64,000 bases of DNA from an uncultured Clostridia bacterium (GCA_934489015.1 CAKSSN010000001.1:1-64000); one strand, 5' to 3'. Positions 16,889 to 25,776 are shown, counted from the stretch's first letter. The notes: generated by a model not told the origin, from the sequence alone. Numbers and translations are program-made.

Positions 16889-17272
16889 ATGCTGAAGCCG
16901 GCCGATATTCAAAGCAAGGAATTTGAAACCAAAATGCGCGGATACGATCGCGATGAGGTAGATGATTTTCTTGACGCGATTATTAAGGATATGACGGTTT
17001 TATACCGTGACAACGCAGAGCTTACAAGCAGAATAAAAAAGCTTAATGATGAAATAAGCGTTTTCCAGGCTAAGCAGTCGGAAATAGAAAAGTCGCTTGA
17101 GCTTACAAAGTATCAGTGTGAAGAAATGAAAAAGAATGCACATATTGAGGCAAAGCAGATTATCGACAAGGCAAAAAATGATGCCGAGTCGTCGCTGCAC
17201 AGCATGGAGAACGGGAAGCTGAGAATGAAGGCTATTCTGACGGAAATGCTTGATAAGCTTAATAATATGTAG
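16889..17272 (+). CDS. divIVA: DivIVA-family septum/pole protein (short form)
   Basis: 127 residues. The N-terminal membrane-curvature domain LKPADIQSKEFETKMRGYD-EVDDFLD is followed by a long coiled coil (about 30-125). It is shorter than Bacillus DivIVA (about 164), lacking much of the C-terminal tail. The ATG at 16889 follows GGGGGG; an earlier GTG has no site. It lies 77 bases after ylmH, with a small GCGC stem in between that may be a weak attenuator. Confidence 0.93.
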   Translation: MLKPADIQSKEFETKMRGYDRDEVDDFLDAIIKDMTVLYRDNAELTSRIKKLNDEISVFQAKQSEIEKSLELTKYQCEEMKKNAHIEAKQIIDKAKNDAESSLHSMENGKLRMKAILTEMLDKLNNM

Positions 17273-17312
17273 TCATTATAAATATGCAACTAATCAGAGA
17301 GGATTGAAGAGA

Positions 17313-20300
17313 ATGTATAAAAAAGTTTCAACGGATATGAATTTTGTTGGACGTGAAAGAGAAGTCCTGAAATATTGGAAGGATAACGATATATTCAGAA
17401 AAAGTATCAGCTCAAAGGGCGAGGATAAAACCTACACCTTTTATGACGGACCGCCGACTGCAAACGGGAAGCCGCATATAGGTCATGTGCTCACAAGAGT
17501 TATTAAGGATATGATTCCGAGATACCATGCAATGAAGGGTTGTAAGGTTATCAGAAAAGCCGGCTGGGATACTCACGGACTTCCCGTTGAGCTTGAGGTT
17601 GAAAAAAAGCTCGGTCTTGACGGCAAGGAGCAGATCGAAAAATACGGTCTTGAGCCGTTTATTGACGAGTGTAAGAAGAGCGTATGGAAATATAAAGGTA
17701 TGTGGGAGGAATTTTCGGATATTGTCGGCTTCTGGGCTGATATGGACGATCCTTATGTAACATACGATAATAATTTCATAGAGTCAGAATGGTGGGCGCT
17801 TAAACAGATTTGGGAAAAGGGACTTCTTTATAAGGGTCATAAAATTGTGCCTTACTGCCCGCGCTGCGGTACGCCGCTTTCGAGCCACGAGGTTGCTCAG
17901 GGGTATAAGGATGTTAAGGAAAAATCGGCAATTGCAAAATTTAAGGTAAAGGGCAGCGAGGATGAGTATTTCCTCGCATGGACAACAACTCCGTGGACGC
18001 TTCCGTCAAACGTTGCGCTTTGCGTAAACCCCGATGAAACATATGTAAAAATTGCCTGCGACGGTGTTAAGTATATTCTTGCCGAAGCGCTTGTTGAGTC
18101 TGTAATAGACAGCGAATATGAGGTTATAGAAAAGAAGCTCGGCAGTGAGCTTGAGCACATGGAATATGTTCCGCTTTTTGACTTTGCAAAGCCGGATAAA
18201 AAAGCGTATTATGTTGTATGCGACGGCTATGTAACGCTTACAGACGGTACGGGCATAGTTCATATCGCACCGGCGTTTGGTGAGGACGACGCAAGAGTCG
18301 GAAGAAAATACGATTTGCCCTTTGTTCAGCTTGTTGACGGAAAAGGTGAGATGACAAAGGAAACTCCATGGGCGGGAATGTTCTGCAAGGATGCCGATAA
18401 GGAGGTATTCAAGGCTCTTGATGAAGCAGGTTTGCTTTTTGCGGCTTTGCCGTTTGAACACTCATATCCGTTCTGCTGGAGATGTAATACACCGCTTATT
18501 TACTATGCGCGCGACACATGGTTTATAAAAATGACCGATGTGCGCGATAACTTAATAAAAAATAATAATACAGTAAACTGGATTCCCGAAAGCATAGGTA
18601 AGGGACGCTTCGGCGACTGGCTTGAAAATGTACAGGATTGGGGAATAAGCCGTAACAGATATTGGGGAACTCCGCTTAATATATGGGAGTGTGAGTGCGG
18701 TCACAGACATTCTGTAGGCTCAATTGAGGAATTAAAATCAATGAGCGATAACTGCCCCGATGATATAGAGCTTCACCGTCCGTATATTGACGCGGTAACA
18801 ATAAAATGCCCGAAGTGCGGCAAGCAGATGAAGAGAGTGCCTGAGGTTATAGACTGCTGGTTTGATTCGGGTGCAATGCCGTTTGCACAGTGGCATTATC
18901 CGTTTGAAAATAAGGATATTTTTGAGGAGAATTTTCCGGCAGACTTCATAAGTGAGGCAGTCGATCAGACAAGAGGCTGGTTCTATTCGCTTATTGCGGT
19001 TTCAACGCTTTTGTTTGATAGAGCGCCGTATAAAAACGTTATCGTTCTCGGTCACGTTCAGGACGAAAACGGTCAGAAAATGTCTAAGTCAAAAGGAAAT
19101 GCCGTAGATCCTATGGAAGCGCTCAACGAATACGGAGCCGACGCTATAAGATGGTATTTCTATTCAAATTCAGCTCCGTGGCTGCCTAACCGTTTCCACA
19201 GGGACGCTGTAATTGAGGGACAGAGAAAGTTTATGGGAACACTTTGGAATACGTATGCGTTCTTTGTTCTTTATGCGAATATTGATGAATTTAACCCGAA
19301 AAACTACACATTTGATGTGGATAAGCTTTCGGTAATGGATAAATGGCTGCTTTCAAAGCTCAATTCAATGGTTAAGGCTGTTGATGAAAATCTTGCAGCT
19401 TACAAAATTCCCGAAACCGCAAAAGTGCTTGACAGCTTTGTAGACGAGCTTTCAAACTGGTATGTAAGACGTTCGAGAAATCGTTTCTGGCTTAAGGATA
19501 TGCCGCAGGATAAGATTAATGCGTATATGACGCTTTATACCGCGCTTGTAACCGTTGCAAAGGCAGCTGCTCCGATGATACCGTTTATGACTGATGAGAT
19601 TTATATGAATCTTGTTTGCTCGGTTGACAGCGAAGCTCCGAAGAGCGTTCATCTTTGTGATTTCCCGTCATATGATGAGGGACTTATTGACAAAGAGCTT
19701 GAGAGCAAAATGGAGGAAGCAATTAAGATTGTTGTGCTCGGCAGAGCGGCAAGAAATAACGCAAATATTAAAAACCGTCAGCCTATCGGAAAAATGTATG
19801 TAAAAGCAGCCGATAAGCTTGATGAAATGCTTACAGATGTTATTAAGGATGAGCTTAACATTAAAAATGTTGAATTTTGCGACGATGTAAGCGCATTTAC
19901 GTCCTATTCGTTTAAGCCGCAGCTTAAAACGCTCGGCAGACGTTTCGGAAAGAATATCAATCTTGTAAAGGAAATTCTCGCGTCTATTGACGGAAATGCT
20001 GCAATGGCAGAGCTGAACGCTTCCGGTAAGCTTACAATCGAGGTAAACGGAGTAGCTGAGGAGCTTGAAAAAGAGGATCTTCTTATAGAGTCTGCTCAGA
20101 CAGATGGCTATGAAGCAAACAGCGACGGCGGAGTTACGGTTGTTATTGAAACAACGCTCAGCAAGGAGTTGCTTGATGAGGGAATGCTCAGAGAAATAAT
20201 AAGCAAAGTTCAGACGATGCGTAAGGATGCAGGCTTTGAGGTTATGGACCACATAGCGCTCGGCATATCCGGAAACGATAAGCTTAAAGCGCTTGCCGAA

Positions 20301-20423
20301 GAAAATGCCGAATATGTAAAGGGCGAGGTCCTTGCAAATTCGATTGACGGCGAAGAAAAGTCAAATGCAAAGCAGTGGAATATCAATGGCGAGAGCGTAA
20401 CGCTCAGCGTTGAAAGAGTATAA
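17313..20423 (+). CDS. ileS: Isoleucyl-tRNA synthetase, long (type 2-like) form
   Basis: 1036 residues. The class I synthetase HIGH motif reads HIGH in KPHIGHVLTRV (about 54), KMSKSKGN is at about 588, and the CP1 editing domain includes TTTPWTLPSN. The C-terminal region (about 900-1036) with VNGVAEELEKEDLL and LDEGMLREIISKVQTMRKDAG resembles the DUF5915-type tail of IleRS type 2, rather than the zinc-binding tail of Bacillus IleS. Type 2 enzymes are often naturally mupirocin tolerant (family knowledge, not tested here). The start at 17313 follows AGAGAGGA. Only 40 bases separate it from divIVA, so there is no room for a T-box leader. Confidence 0.96.
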   Translation: MYKKVSTDMNFVGREREVLKYWKDNDIFRKSISSKGEDKTYTFYDGPPTANGKPHIGHVLTRVIKDMIPRYHAMKGCKVIRKAGWDTHGLPVELEVEKKLGLDGKEQIEKYGLEPFIDECKKSVWKYKGMWEEFSDIVGFWADMDDPYVTYDNNFIESEWWALKQIWEKGLLYKGHKIVPYCPRCGTPLSSHEVAQGYKDVKEKSAIAKFKVKGSEDEYFLAWTTTPWTLPSNVALCVNPDETYVKIACDGVKYILAEALVESVIDSEYEVIEKKLGSELEHMEYVPLFDFAKPDKKAYYVVCDGYVTLTDGTGIVHIAPAFGEDDARVGRKYDLPFVQLVDGKGEMTKETPWAGMFCKDADKEVFKALDEAGLLFAALPFEHSYPFCWRCNTPLIYYARDTWFIKMTDVRDNLIKNNNTVNWIPESIGKGRFGDWLENVQDWGISRNRYWGTPLNIWECECGHRHSVGSIEELKSMSDNCPDDIELHRPYIDAVTIKCPKCGKQMKRVPEVIDCWFDSGAMPFAQWHYPFENKDIFEENFPADFISEAVDQTRGWFYSLIAVSTLLFDRAPYKNVIVLGHVQDENGQKMSKSKGNAVDPMEALNEYGADAIRWYFYSNSAPWLPNRFHRDAVIEGQRKFMGTLWNTYAFFVLYANIDEFNPKNYTFDVDKLSVMDKWLLSKLNSMVKAVDENLAAYKIPETAKVLDSFVDELSNWYVRRSRNRFWLKDMPQDKINAYMTLYTALVTVAKAAAPMIPFMTDEIYMNLVCSVDSEAPKSVHLCDFPSYDEGLIDKELESKMEEAIKIVVLGRAARNNANIKNRQPIGKMYVKAADKLDEMLTDVIKDELNIKNVEFCDDVSAFTSYSFKPQLKTLGRRFGKNINLVKEILASIDGNAAMAELNASGKLTIEVNGVAEELEKEDLLIESAQTDGYEANSDGGVTVVIETTLSKELLDEGMLREIISKVQTMRKDAGFEVMDHIALGISGNDKLKALAEENAEYVKGEVLANSIDGEEKSNAKQWNINGESVTLSVERV

Positions 20424-20430
20424 TTAAATA

Positions 20431-20482
20431 AAAGAGCGGATATGGTTTTTGCCTTTAGGCAAAGCTTTTATCCGCTCTTTTG
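20431..20482. terminator. Bidirectional terminator between ileS and a lipoprotein gene
   Basis: AAAGAGCGGATA (20431-20442) pairs with TATCCGCTCTTT (20469-20480). T-rich sequence flanks both sides, and the two genes converge here. Confidence 0.75.
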
Positions 20483-20517
20483 CGTTTTTGCAAAAATAAA
20501 AACCCATTTTGCAAAAA

Positions 20518-20772
20518 TTATTTTGTTACATCGTCTACAACCTTTTTTGTTGTGTCCGCCATGTCGTCAACCTGCTTTTCAGCGCCGTCAACAACATCGT
20601 TTGCGGTATCTCCTACCTTTTTGCCCATTGACGTTGCCTGCGGCGACGCCGTTTCGGACGCGGACGGAGAAGCGGTTGCAGATTGTGACGGCTGAGCATT
20701 GTCGTTATTGCCGCATGATGTAAGAGCAAGGGCAAGCACAGCCGATGTAATTAATGCTTTTATAATTCTCAT
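20518..20772 (-). CDS. Small lipoprotein with an amphipathic C-terminal region
   Basis: 84 residues. The signal peptide ends in a lipobox LALTSCG, so the mature protein is lipid-anchored. The mature part has a Ser/Ala/Pro/Thr/Gln-rich stretch followed by helix-forming GKKVGDTANDVVDGAEKQVD and a lysine-rich end. The ATG at 20772 has AAAGGA at 11 bases; a GTG at 20781 is too close to it. No family recognised; the repeated DT/VVD heptad-like pattern recalls small stress lipoproteins. Confidence 0.78.
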   Translation of the reverse strand: MRIIKALITSAVLALALTSCGNNDNAQPSQSATASPSASETASPQATSMGKKVGDTANDVVDGAEKQVDDMADTTKKVVDDVTK

Positions 20773-20959
20773 TTTATTCACTTTCCTTTCAAGCTTTATT
20801 ACAGTTCTATTTTACCCGAAAAAATTTTTTTTATTAATTTTAAATTTTATTGCAACCTTTTTGCGTTTTGAAAGGTATTATATATGACAGCACAAAATGC
20901 AGGATATTATATGACGGCATAAAAACGGCTGATTATTAAATTGAAGAGAGGTTTTAATT

Positions 20960-21928
20960 ATGAAGAAAAAAATTTTTATATCGATTATGGCAGCAATTCT
21001 TACGCTGGGACAGGCAGGAGTAATGGCAGAGCAGACGGCTGAAATAACGCCCGTAATTGCAGCAAGACCCGAAACAACGGAAACAAAAGCGTTTGTACAG
21101 AAAAGCGGAACAATAAAGAGTGTTGAAGCTGATATGTACATAGCCGAATATGACGGCGGTCAGGAATTTTGGGTTGAAAAAACAGCGCTTATCACCGATG
21201 AAAAGGGAGAGAAGGCAGAGCTTAGTGCAGGAGATAAGTTTACGCTTTTCGTAAATGCAAACGCACCGATGCTTCTTTCTTATCCTGAAAGATATTCTCC
21301 GGAGCTTATAGTTGTTCAAAAGGGCGAGGAAGCTTCTCTTCCCGATGTTGATATGTATTATAAGAGCGGCGAGGACGATTTCGGCGATTATATAAACTCG
21401 GTTAAAAAGCTTGCGCTTAATGTATCCGAAGAAACAAAAATTGTTGACAAGGACGGCAATGACTATAAGGGCAGCCTTGACAGCAAGGAGCTTGCGGTAT
21501 TTTATTCAATAACAACAATGAGCATACCGCCGCAGACTCCGCCGGATAAAATAATCGTTTTAAATTCCGATATAGACAGCGCTTTGGTAAAAGGTGAGAG
21601 AGTTATTTTCAAACCGTGCAAGGCTGACGCAGAGCTTCTTCCGCTAAGAGCAATTTGCGAAACTCTCGGCTTTGATGTTACATGGGATGGCGAGCTTCAG
21701 AGCATCAGAGTGGGAAACGCATATACCTTACAGATTGGCAAAAACTCATATGTTAAGGGCAAGGCAATGCCGATAACATTAAAGAGCGCACCTGTTCTTG
21801 AGGACGGAGTTACGTATGTACCGGCTGAATATTTCAGCGAGGTTCTCGAAGCAACAGTTGACACAAGCGGTGACAGCGTTATTATAACTGATGTTGACGC
21901 TGCTGCGGCTGATATCGAAAAAGAGTAA
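20960..21928 (+). CDS. Secreted protein with a copper amine oxidase N-terminal-like (stalk) domain
   Basis: 322 residues. A Sec signal peptide (1-23, ending VMA) precedes a beta-rich central region of unknown fold (about 45-200). A C-terminal stalk domain (about 215-310) contains LPLRAICETLGFDVTWDGEL, DGVTYVPAEYFSEVL and VIITDV. This domain family (PF07833-like) is common in extracellular clostridial proteins and is not itself an oxidase. No membrane anchor is seen, so it is probably secreted or cell-surface associated. Its ribosome binding site is GAGAGG. Its promoter was not identified; upstream lie two imperfect direct repeats containing ATTATATGAC. Confidence 0.82.
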   Translation: MKKKIFISIMAAILTLGQAGVMAEQTAEITPVIAARPETTETKAFVQKSGTIKSVEADMYIAEYDGGQEFWVEKTALITDEKGEKAELSAGDKFTLFVNANAPMLLSYPERYSPELIVVQKGEEASLPDVDMYYKSGEDDFGDYINSVKKLALNVSEETKIVDKDGNDYKGSLDSKELAVFYSITTMSIPPQTPPDKIIVLNSDIDSALVKGERVIFKPCKADAELLPLRAICETLGFDVTWDGELQSIRVGNAYTLQIGKNSYVKGKAMPITLKSAPVLEDGVTYVPAEYFSEVLEATVDTSGDSVIITDVDAAAADIEKE

Positions 21929-21935
21929 TTTGCTT

Positions 21936-21979
21936 TCGGCTCGGAGGGGATAAAATCCTCTCTGAGCCGATTTTTTTTT
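21936..21979 (+). terminator. Terminator after the stalk-domain gene
   Basis: TCGGCTCGGAGGGGAT pairs with ATCCTCTCTGAGCCGA, followed by nine T residues. Confidence 0.85.
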
Positions 21980-21991
21980 GTTGGGCAAATT

Positions 21992-22306
21992 TTACGGATT
22001 ACATTTTTTGCATGGTGTATACCCTTTTTCAATTGCTCTTTCACGTGTACAAGTCATGTATGCTTTATTGCTTTCGCTCATTTGTAAGATGCTGCTGCAT
22101 TCGGGTTTATGAAATTTTTTTGTGCTTTTGTTGCCTATGTAGGTAAACTCCTTAGGAGCATTGTGTTTTTCAGGAGATGCTGTTTGTGCTGCGGAATACG
22201 TCGCTTTTGTCGCTGCCGGCTTAGGCTTTGTCTGCATAGATGAGGTTGTGGTGCAGCCGGATATACAAAAAATCAGACATATCCATAAACAATATAATTT
22301 TTTCAT
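21992..22306 (-). CDS. Lipoprotein with an Ada-like Cys/His metal-binding C-terminal domain
   Basis: 104 residues. The lipobox LIFCISGC marks lipid modification. A Thr/Ala/Lys-rich linker leads to a C-terminal domain (about 55-104) with YIGNKSTKKFHKPECSSI and GYTPCKKCNP. This domain resembles the small zinc-binding module found at the ends of secreted nucleases and named for the Ada metal-binding domain. A DNA or metal-binding role outside the cell is possible; no nuclease core is present. It has its own promoter on the minus strand. Confidence 0.8.
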   Translation of the reverse strand: MKKLYCLWICLIFCISGCTTTSSMQTKPKPAATKATYSAAQTASPEKHNAPKEFTYIGNKSTKKFHKPECSSILQMSESNKAYMTCTRERAIEKGYTPCKKCNP

Positions 22307-22349
22307 TTCTTTTTTTCTCCAATCTGCATATATGTAATGGTTTTAATTT

Positions 22350-22378
22350 ATTATACTATATTAATTTAGTAAATACAA
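22350..22378 (-). promoter_or_regulatory. Promoter of the Ada-like lipoprotein gene
   Basis: Minus strand TTGTAT (22373-22378), 17-bp spacer, TATAAT (22350-22355). Confidence 0.7.
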
Positions 22379-22433
22379 TGCTGTTATTAAATAAATCAAG
22401 AATTTTTGTTGATATTGTATAAAATAATTCAAG

Positions 22434-22462
22434 TTATCAAAACTGATTTTTTGTAGTATAAT
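22434..22462 (+). promoter_or_regulatory. Promoter of the tandem XRE genes
   Basis: TTATCA (22434-22439), 17-bp spacer, TATAAT (22457-22462), about 36 bases before the first XRE start. Confidence 0.65.
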
Positions 22463-22497
22463 AAACATAAATATTGTTTGTTATGAGGCTGAATTTT

Positions 22498-22845
22498 ATG
22501 AGCGAAGAAAAGGAAAGAAACCCGTTTATTATAGAAGTGGGTCGGCGAATACAAAAGTATAGACTGCAAAACAATTTAACGCAGGAAGAGCTTGCCGAAA
22601 AGATAGGAATTTCTCAAAAGCATTTATCAAGAATTGAGCAAGGCTATCATAATCCGCGCTTTGATATGATAACGCGTATTTCATCAGCGCTGTCCGTTCC
22701 GACGGATGCGCTTGCGAAAGATATCGGCGATGACGATATAAGTGTTTTCCTTGAGGGCATAAAGCCGGATATAGAGAAAATGGGTTATAGTAAGCGTGAG
22801 TATGTTAAAAAGAGTATAGAGCTTTTGACAAAGGTTTCGGATTGA
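22498..22845 (+). CDS. XRE-family regulator, first of a tandem pair
   Basis: 115 residues. The N-terminal helix-turn-helix (about 10-65) has LTQEELAEKIGISQKHLSRI, and the short C-terminal tail has DDDISVFLEGIKPDIEKM. It is a soluble Cro/CI-type DNA-binding protein. The start at 22498 makes it the same length as its downstream paralogue; an ATG at 22483 is possible. Its 3' half is almost identical at DNA level to the next gene (see the repeat entries). No metabolic target is evident. Confidence 0.87.
   Translation: MSEEKERNPFIIEVGRRIQKYRLQNNLTQEELAEKIGISQKHLSRIEQGYHNPRFDMITRISSALSVPTDALAKDIGDDDISVFLEGIKPDIEKMGYSKREYVKKSIELLTKVSD
22639..22766 (+). repeat. Near-identical tract in XRE paralogue 1
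   Basis: These 128 bases match 23035-23162 with one mismatch (22659 C versus 23055 A), including third codon positions. Sequence just outside the tract has clearly diverged. Confidence 0.95.
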
Positions 22846-22893
22846 ACGTTCGTATTTTACGATTGACAAAATCAAAATTTTGAGGCTATTAAT

Positions 22894-23241
22894 ATGGGTG
22901 TATATGAGAAAAAAGATCCGTTTATCATAAAAGTGGGCGAGAAAATACAAAAATATAGGCTTAAACGCGGATTAACGCAGGAACAACTTGCGGAAAAGGT
23001 CGGTATATCTCAAAAATACTTGTCCAGAATTGAACAAGGCTATCATAATCCGCGATTTGATATGATAACGCGTATTTCATCAGCGCTGTCCGTTCCGACG
23101 GATGCGCTTGCGAAAGATATCGGCGATGACGATATAAGTGTTTTCCTTGAGGGCATAAAGCCCAATATTGAGAGAATGAGCTCCAAAAAGCGCGAATATC
23201 TTAAAAAGAGCATAGAGCTTTTGGATATGCTTGATGATTAA
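22894..23241 (+). CDS. XRE-family regulator, second of a tandem pair
   Basis: 115 residues, paralogous to the upstream gene, with helix-turn-helix LTQEQLAEKVGISQKYLSRI. N-terminal residues 1-45 differ at many synonymous sites from the first copy, whereas the stretch from QGYHNPRFD to FLEGIKP is unchanged. It lies 48 bases downstream of the first copy and is probably co-transcribed. A GAGG element at suitable spacing precedes the ATG. The preceding bases carry an inverted repeat CAAAATCAAAATTTTG. Confidence 0.87.
   Translation: MGVYEKKDPFIIKVGEKIQKYRLKRGLTQEQLAEKVGISQKYLSRIEQGYHNPRFDMITRISSALSVPTDALAKDIGDDDISVFLEGIKPNIERMSSKKREYLKKSIELLDMLDD
23035..23162 (+). repeat. Near-identical tract in XRE paralogue 2
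   Basis: Partner of the tract at 22639-22766 (127 of 128 bases the same), offset by 396 bases. Confidence 0.95.
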
Positions 23242-23266
23242 AAACAAAATAAATTTTATTATATCC

Positions 23267-23295
23267 TTGACATAATAATATAAATATGGTATTAT
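23267..23295 (+). promoter_or_regulatory. Promoter of the hydrolase-like/patatin pair
   Basis: TTGACA (23267-23272), 17-bp spacer, TATTAT (23290-23295), about 58 bases before the start. Confidence 0.75.
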
Positions 23296-23353
23296 TTTAT
23301 TATGTAAGGGATATTTTTGTGTTTTAAAAAATTGAAATATTGCGGAGGATTTT

Positions 23354-24529
23354 ATGAATTTAAGAGAAACGAAAGCGGCGGAAAAATTATTTGGCTTTGT
23401 TAAGGATAGGCTTATGTGCAGCAGTACAAATTTAATATATGATCACAGCATATCCGGCGGTGCTGATGATTTTCCAAATGCGGACGACTGTAAAAAATCA
23501 TTCCCCAATCCGTGCGGATGGGGAACGGGCATGGAGGACAGTATGCTTGCCGGAGGGACAATGCTTGAAGCGTGTATTGATTTGCGCGGAAGCCTTGATA
23601 ATGCGGACGAGTTTATAAAAAAGACAGCGGACGGAATGCTCAGGTGCAGCGAAGCGGCGCTTTCGGAGGGGTTTATTCCGCGATCTGTTTGTATAACCGA
23701 CGGCAAAAGCCATTATGTCGATTCGTCAAGAGATCAATATACTTTGTTCATATACGGGCTGCATAAATATCTGCGCTCCGGCATATGCTCATGTAATGAC
23801 CGTGCGCGCATAAAGCGTGCGGCTGAAGCTGTTGCAAGGCGCGCAAATAAAAATGTGACGCGCGAAAACGGATATGATATGCTGCGTGAGGACGGCGAAA
23901 AATCCATAGCGACTGTAATGTGGGGTAAGCTTGAAAACCATGAATTTATGCGCCTTGCAATGATATATTTGTTTGCGTATGAGGCCGGCGGAGATGAAAA
24001 ATGGCTCTTTGAGTATGAAAAAATTTTTTATAAATCCATTGAAAACTCACTCCCGATGAAAAGCTACTGGCATTTGTATGCAATACATCAGATGCAGGCG
24101 TCGTTAAGACTTTGCTACGAATCCGATACCGATCCCGTCAGAAAAAAGCTTATAGCGGACGTTATGAATACAGCCGCCGAATATGTTGTCGGGCAGGCGG
24201 GAAAAATCGCTTTAAAAGACGGCAGGGAGCCTTATAACAAAAAGCAGCTTCCCTTTCGCGAATGTGAAACGGAAGTGCAGCTGTCGTTTAAAAACATGGG
24301 TATAGACTGCGTATCTCCGATAAGACCGGATATGAATGATTATTTTACACTGCTTGACTGCGCGGATATAATAATTTCTACATATCTTGCGCCGAACGGA
24401 AAAGAGATAATCACCGATAAGGCGATAGATCTTTTTTGGAGCGCATATGAAAAGCTCGATTTTTTAAAGCATGACCGTAATTTGCCGGTTTATTTTTTAA
24501 ATGCACTTTCAAAAATTCAAAAGCAATAA
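23354..24529 (+). CDS. Unrecognised helical protein, possibly an (alpha/alpha) toroid glycosidase-like fold
   Basis: 391 residues, no signal peptide, so cytosolic. Regularly spaced helices with aromatic and acidic loop motifs (NPCGWGTGMEDSMLAGG, SSRDQYTLFIYGLHKYL, WGKLENHEFMRLA, SYWHLYAIHQMQ) look like the inner face of an (alpha/alpha)6 barrel, as in unsaturated glucuronyl hydrolase-type or related enzymes. This is a fold impression, not a family match. It lies 18 bases before a patatin gene and shares its promoter. GGAGG precedes the ATG. Confidence 0.65.
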   Translation: MNLRETKAAEKLFGFVKDRLMCSSTNLIYDHSISGGADDFPNADDCKKSFPNPCGWGTGMEDSMLAGGTMLEACIDLRGSLDNADEFIKKTADGMLRCSEAALSEGFIPRSVCITDGKSHYVDSSRDQYTLFIYGLHKYLRSGICSCNDRARIKRAAEAVARRANKNVTRENGYDMLREDGEKSIATVMWGKLENHEFMRLAMIYLFAYEAGGDEKWLFEYEKIFYKSIENSLPMKSYWHLYAIHQMQASLRLCYESDTDPVRKKLIADVMNTAAEYVVGQAGKIALKDGREPYNKKQLPFRECETEVQLSFKNMGIDCVSPIRPDMNDYFTLLDCADIIISTYLAPNGKEIITDKAIDLFWSAYEKLDFLKHDRNLPVYFLNALSKIQKQ

Positions 24530-24547
24530 ATATATGGGGTGATCCGA

Positions 24548-25648
24548 ATGTACGGACTTGCACTTGAGGGCGGAGGAACAAAGGGCGCATATCATGTTGG
24601 CGTAATGCGTGCGCTTGATGAGCTTAAAATTGATATAGGCTGCGTAGTCGGCACATCAATCGGCTCGGTAAACGGCGCGCTTTATGTTCAGGGTGAAACG
24701 GATAAGCTGACTAAGCTTTGGAGCAGCATTTCAGCCGATGATGTTGTTGTAATGCCCGAAAATATGCCTGAGGCGGATAATCTGTTTGATATAAAGAACA
24801 TATTTGCGTTTTTGGCTGAAATGAAGAAAAACGGCGGAATGGATACAGCGCCGCTTGAAAAAATTCTGCGCGAGGTTACGGACGAGGAAAGGATAAGAAA
24901 AAGCCCGATCAATTTCGGACTTGTAACCTATTGTGTTTCGGGGAAAAATGAGGAGCGGCTGTTTTTAAAGGATATTCCGTATGGAAAACTTGTTGACTAT
25001 CTCCTTGCAAGCAGCTGTCTGCCGTTTTTTAAGGAGCGCAGCATAAATTCAAAGCGGTATATTGACGGCGGAGTTGTAAATAATCTTCCTGTTAATATGC
25101 TGACCGGAGCAGGAATAAAGGATATAATTTCGGTTGAGGTCGGCGGACTCGGAATTTCCAAAAAGGAAAGCGGAGCCGGGTGCAATGTAATCAGAATAAA
25201 AATGACTGAGGACGCCGTAGGCACGCTTGATTTTGATAAAAACCGAATTTATTTTGCGGAGCAGCTCGGCTATTTTGATACTTTGCGCGCGTTCGGCATG
25301 GCAGTCGGCGGAAAATATTATTTGGGCAGCGCAGATTATTTTAAATGCCGCAGAAAATACGGCAAAAACATTTTAAACGGAATTGAAAAGGCGGCCGATA
25401 TTTTTAAGCTTGACAGATTTCGCATTTACACCTTTTCGGAGCTTTCGGAGGCTGTTTTAAATAAATATAAAAGCATGACGCCGCGCAGTGATATAATGCA
25501 GATTTTAAAGTGGAGTGATGAGGAAAAGACTGTAAGGCTTGCCGCTGCAATGAAAGCCGGTGAGGCGGAGCTGCTTTCAAACCGCATTGTGTCGAATTTG
25601 CTTGGCGAAATTTTTGAGGCGGCTTCTGCAATTGCATATTTTTTGTAG
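24548..25648 (+). CDS. Patatin-like phospholipase
   Basis: 366 residues. The patatin fold shows the oxyanion glycine run EGGGTKGAYHVGV (about 6-18), nucleophile serine in GTSIGS (about 39-44), and the catalytic Asp in YIDGGVVNNLP (about 178). These are lipid acyl hydrolases of the ExoU/RssA type. The ATG at 24548 has GGGGTG eight bases upstream; a GTG nine bases earlier overlaps that site. Co-transcription with the upstream toroid-like gene is likely. No signal peptide. The C-terminal 70 residues are helical and not family-specific. Confidence 0.9.
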   Translation: MYGLALEGGGTKGAYHVGVMRALDELKIDIGCVVGTSIGSVNGALYVQGETDKLTKLWSSISADDVVVMPENMPEADNLFDIKNIFAFLAEMKKNGGMDTAPLEKILREVTDEERIRKSPINFGLVTYCVSGKNEERLFLKDIPYGKLVDYLLASSCLPFFKERSINSKRYIDGGVVNNLPVNMLTGAGIKDIISVEVGGLGISKKESGAGCNVIRIKMTEDAVGTLDFDKNRIYFAEQLGYFDTLRAFGMAVGGKYYLGSADYFKCRRKYGKNILNGIEKAADIFKLDRFRIYTFSELSEAVLNKYKSMTPRSDIMQILKWSDEEKTVRLAAAMKAGEAELLSNRIVSNLLGEIFEAASAIAYFL

Positions 25649-25747
25649 GCCGACAGCTTTAAGTAGTCAAAATACACAATCTCATCAAAAGAAATTTGTA
25701 AAATACACGAAAATAAAAACGAATAAAAAATATTTTTGTACAAGCTA

Positions 25748-25776
25748 TTGATTTTTTTCTTTAAAAGTGTTATTAT
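25748..25776 (+). promoter_or_regulatory. Promoter of the pyruvate:ferredoxin oxidoreductase gene
   Basis: TTGATT (25748-25753), 17-bp spacer, TATTAT (25771-25776). A leader of about 90 bases follows. A half-site like TTTTTAACA near the ribosome binding site recalls Rex but is incomplete. Confidence 0.7.

Noticed and set aside
17273..17312. T-box upstream of ileS
   Set aside because: Only 40 bases are available and no AGGGTGGNACCGCG-like motif is present.
20870..20935. Two imperfect direct repeats with ATTATATGAC upstream of the stalk-domain gene
   Set aside because: Too short and imperfect to call a regulatory or mobile repeat; AT-rich background can explain them.
22498..23241. Tandem XRE genes as a toxin-antitoxin module
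   Set aside because: Both products are helix-turn-helix proteins of the same type and length; no toxin fold is present.
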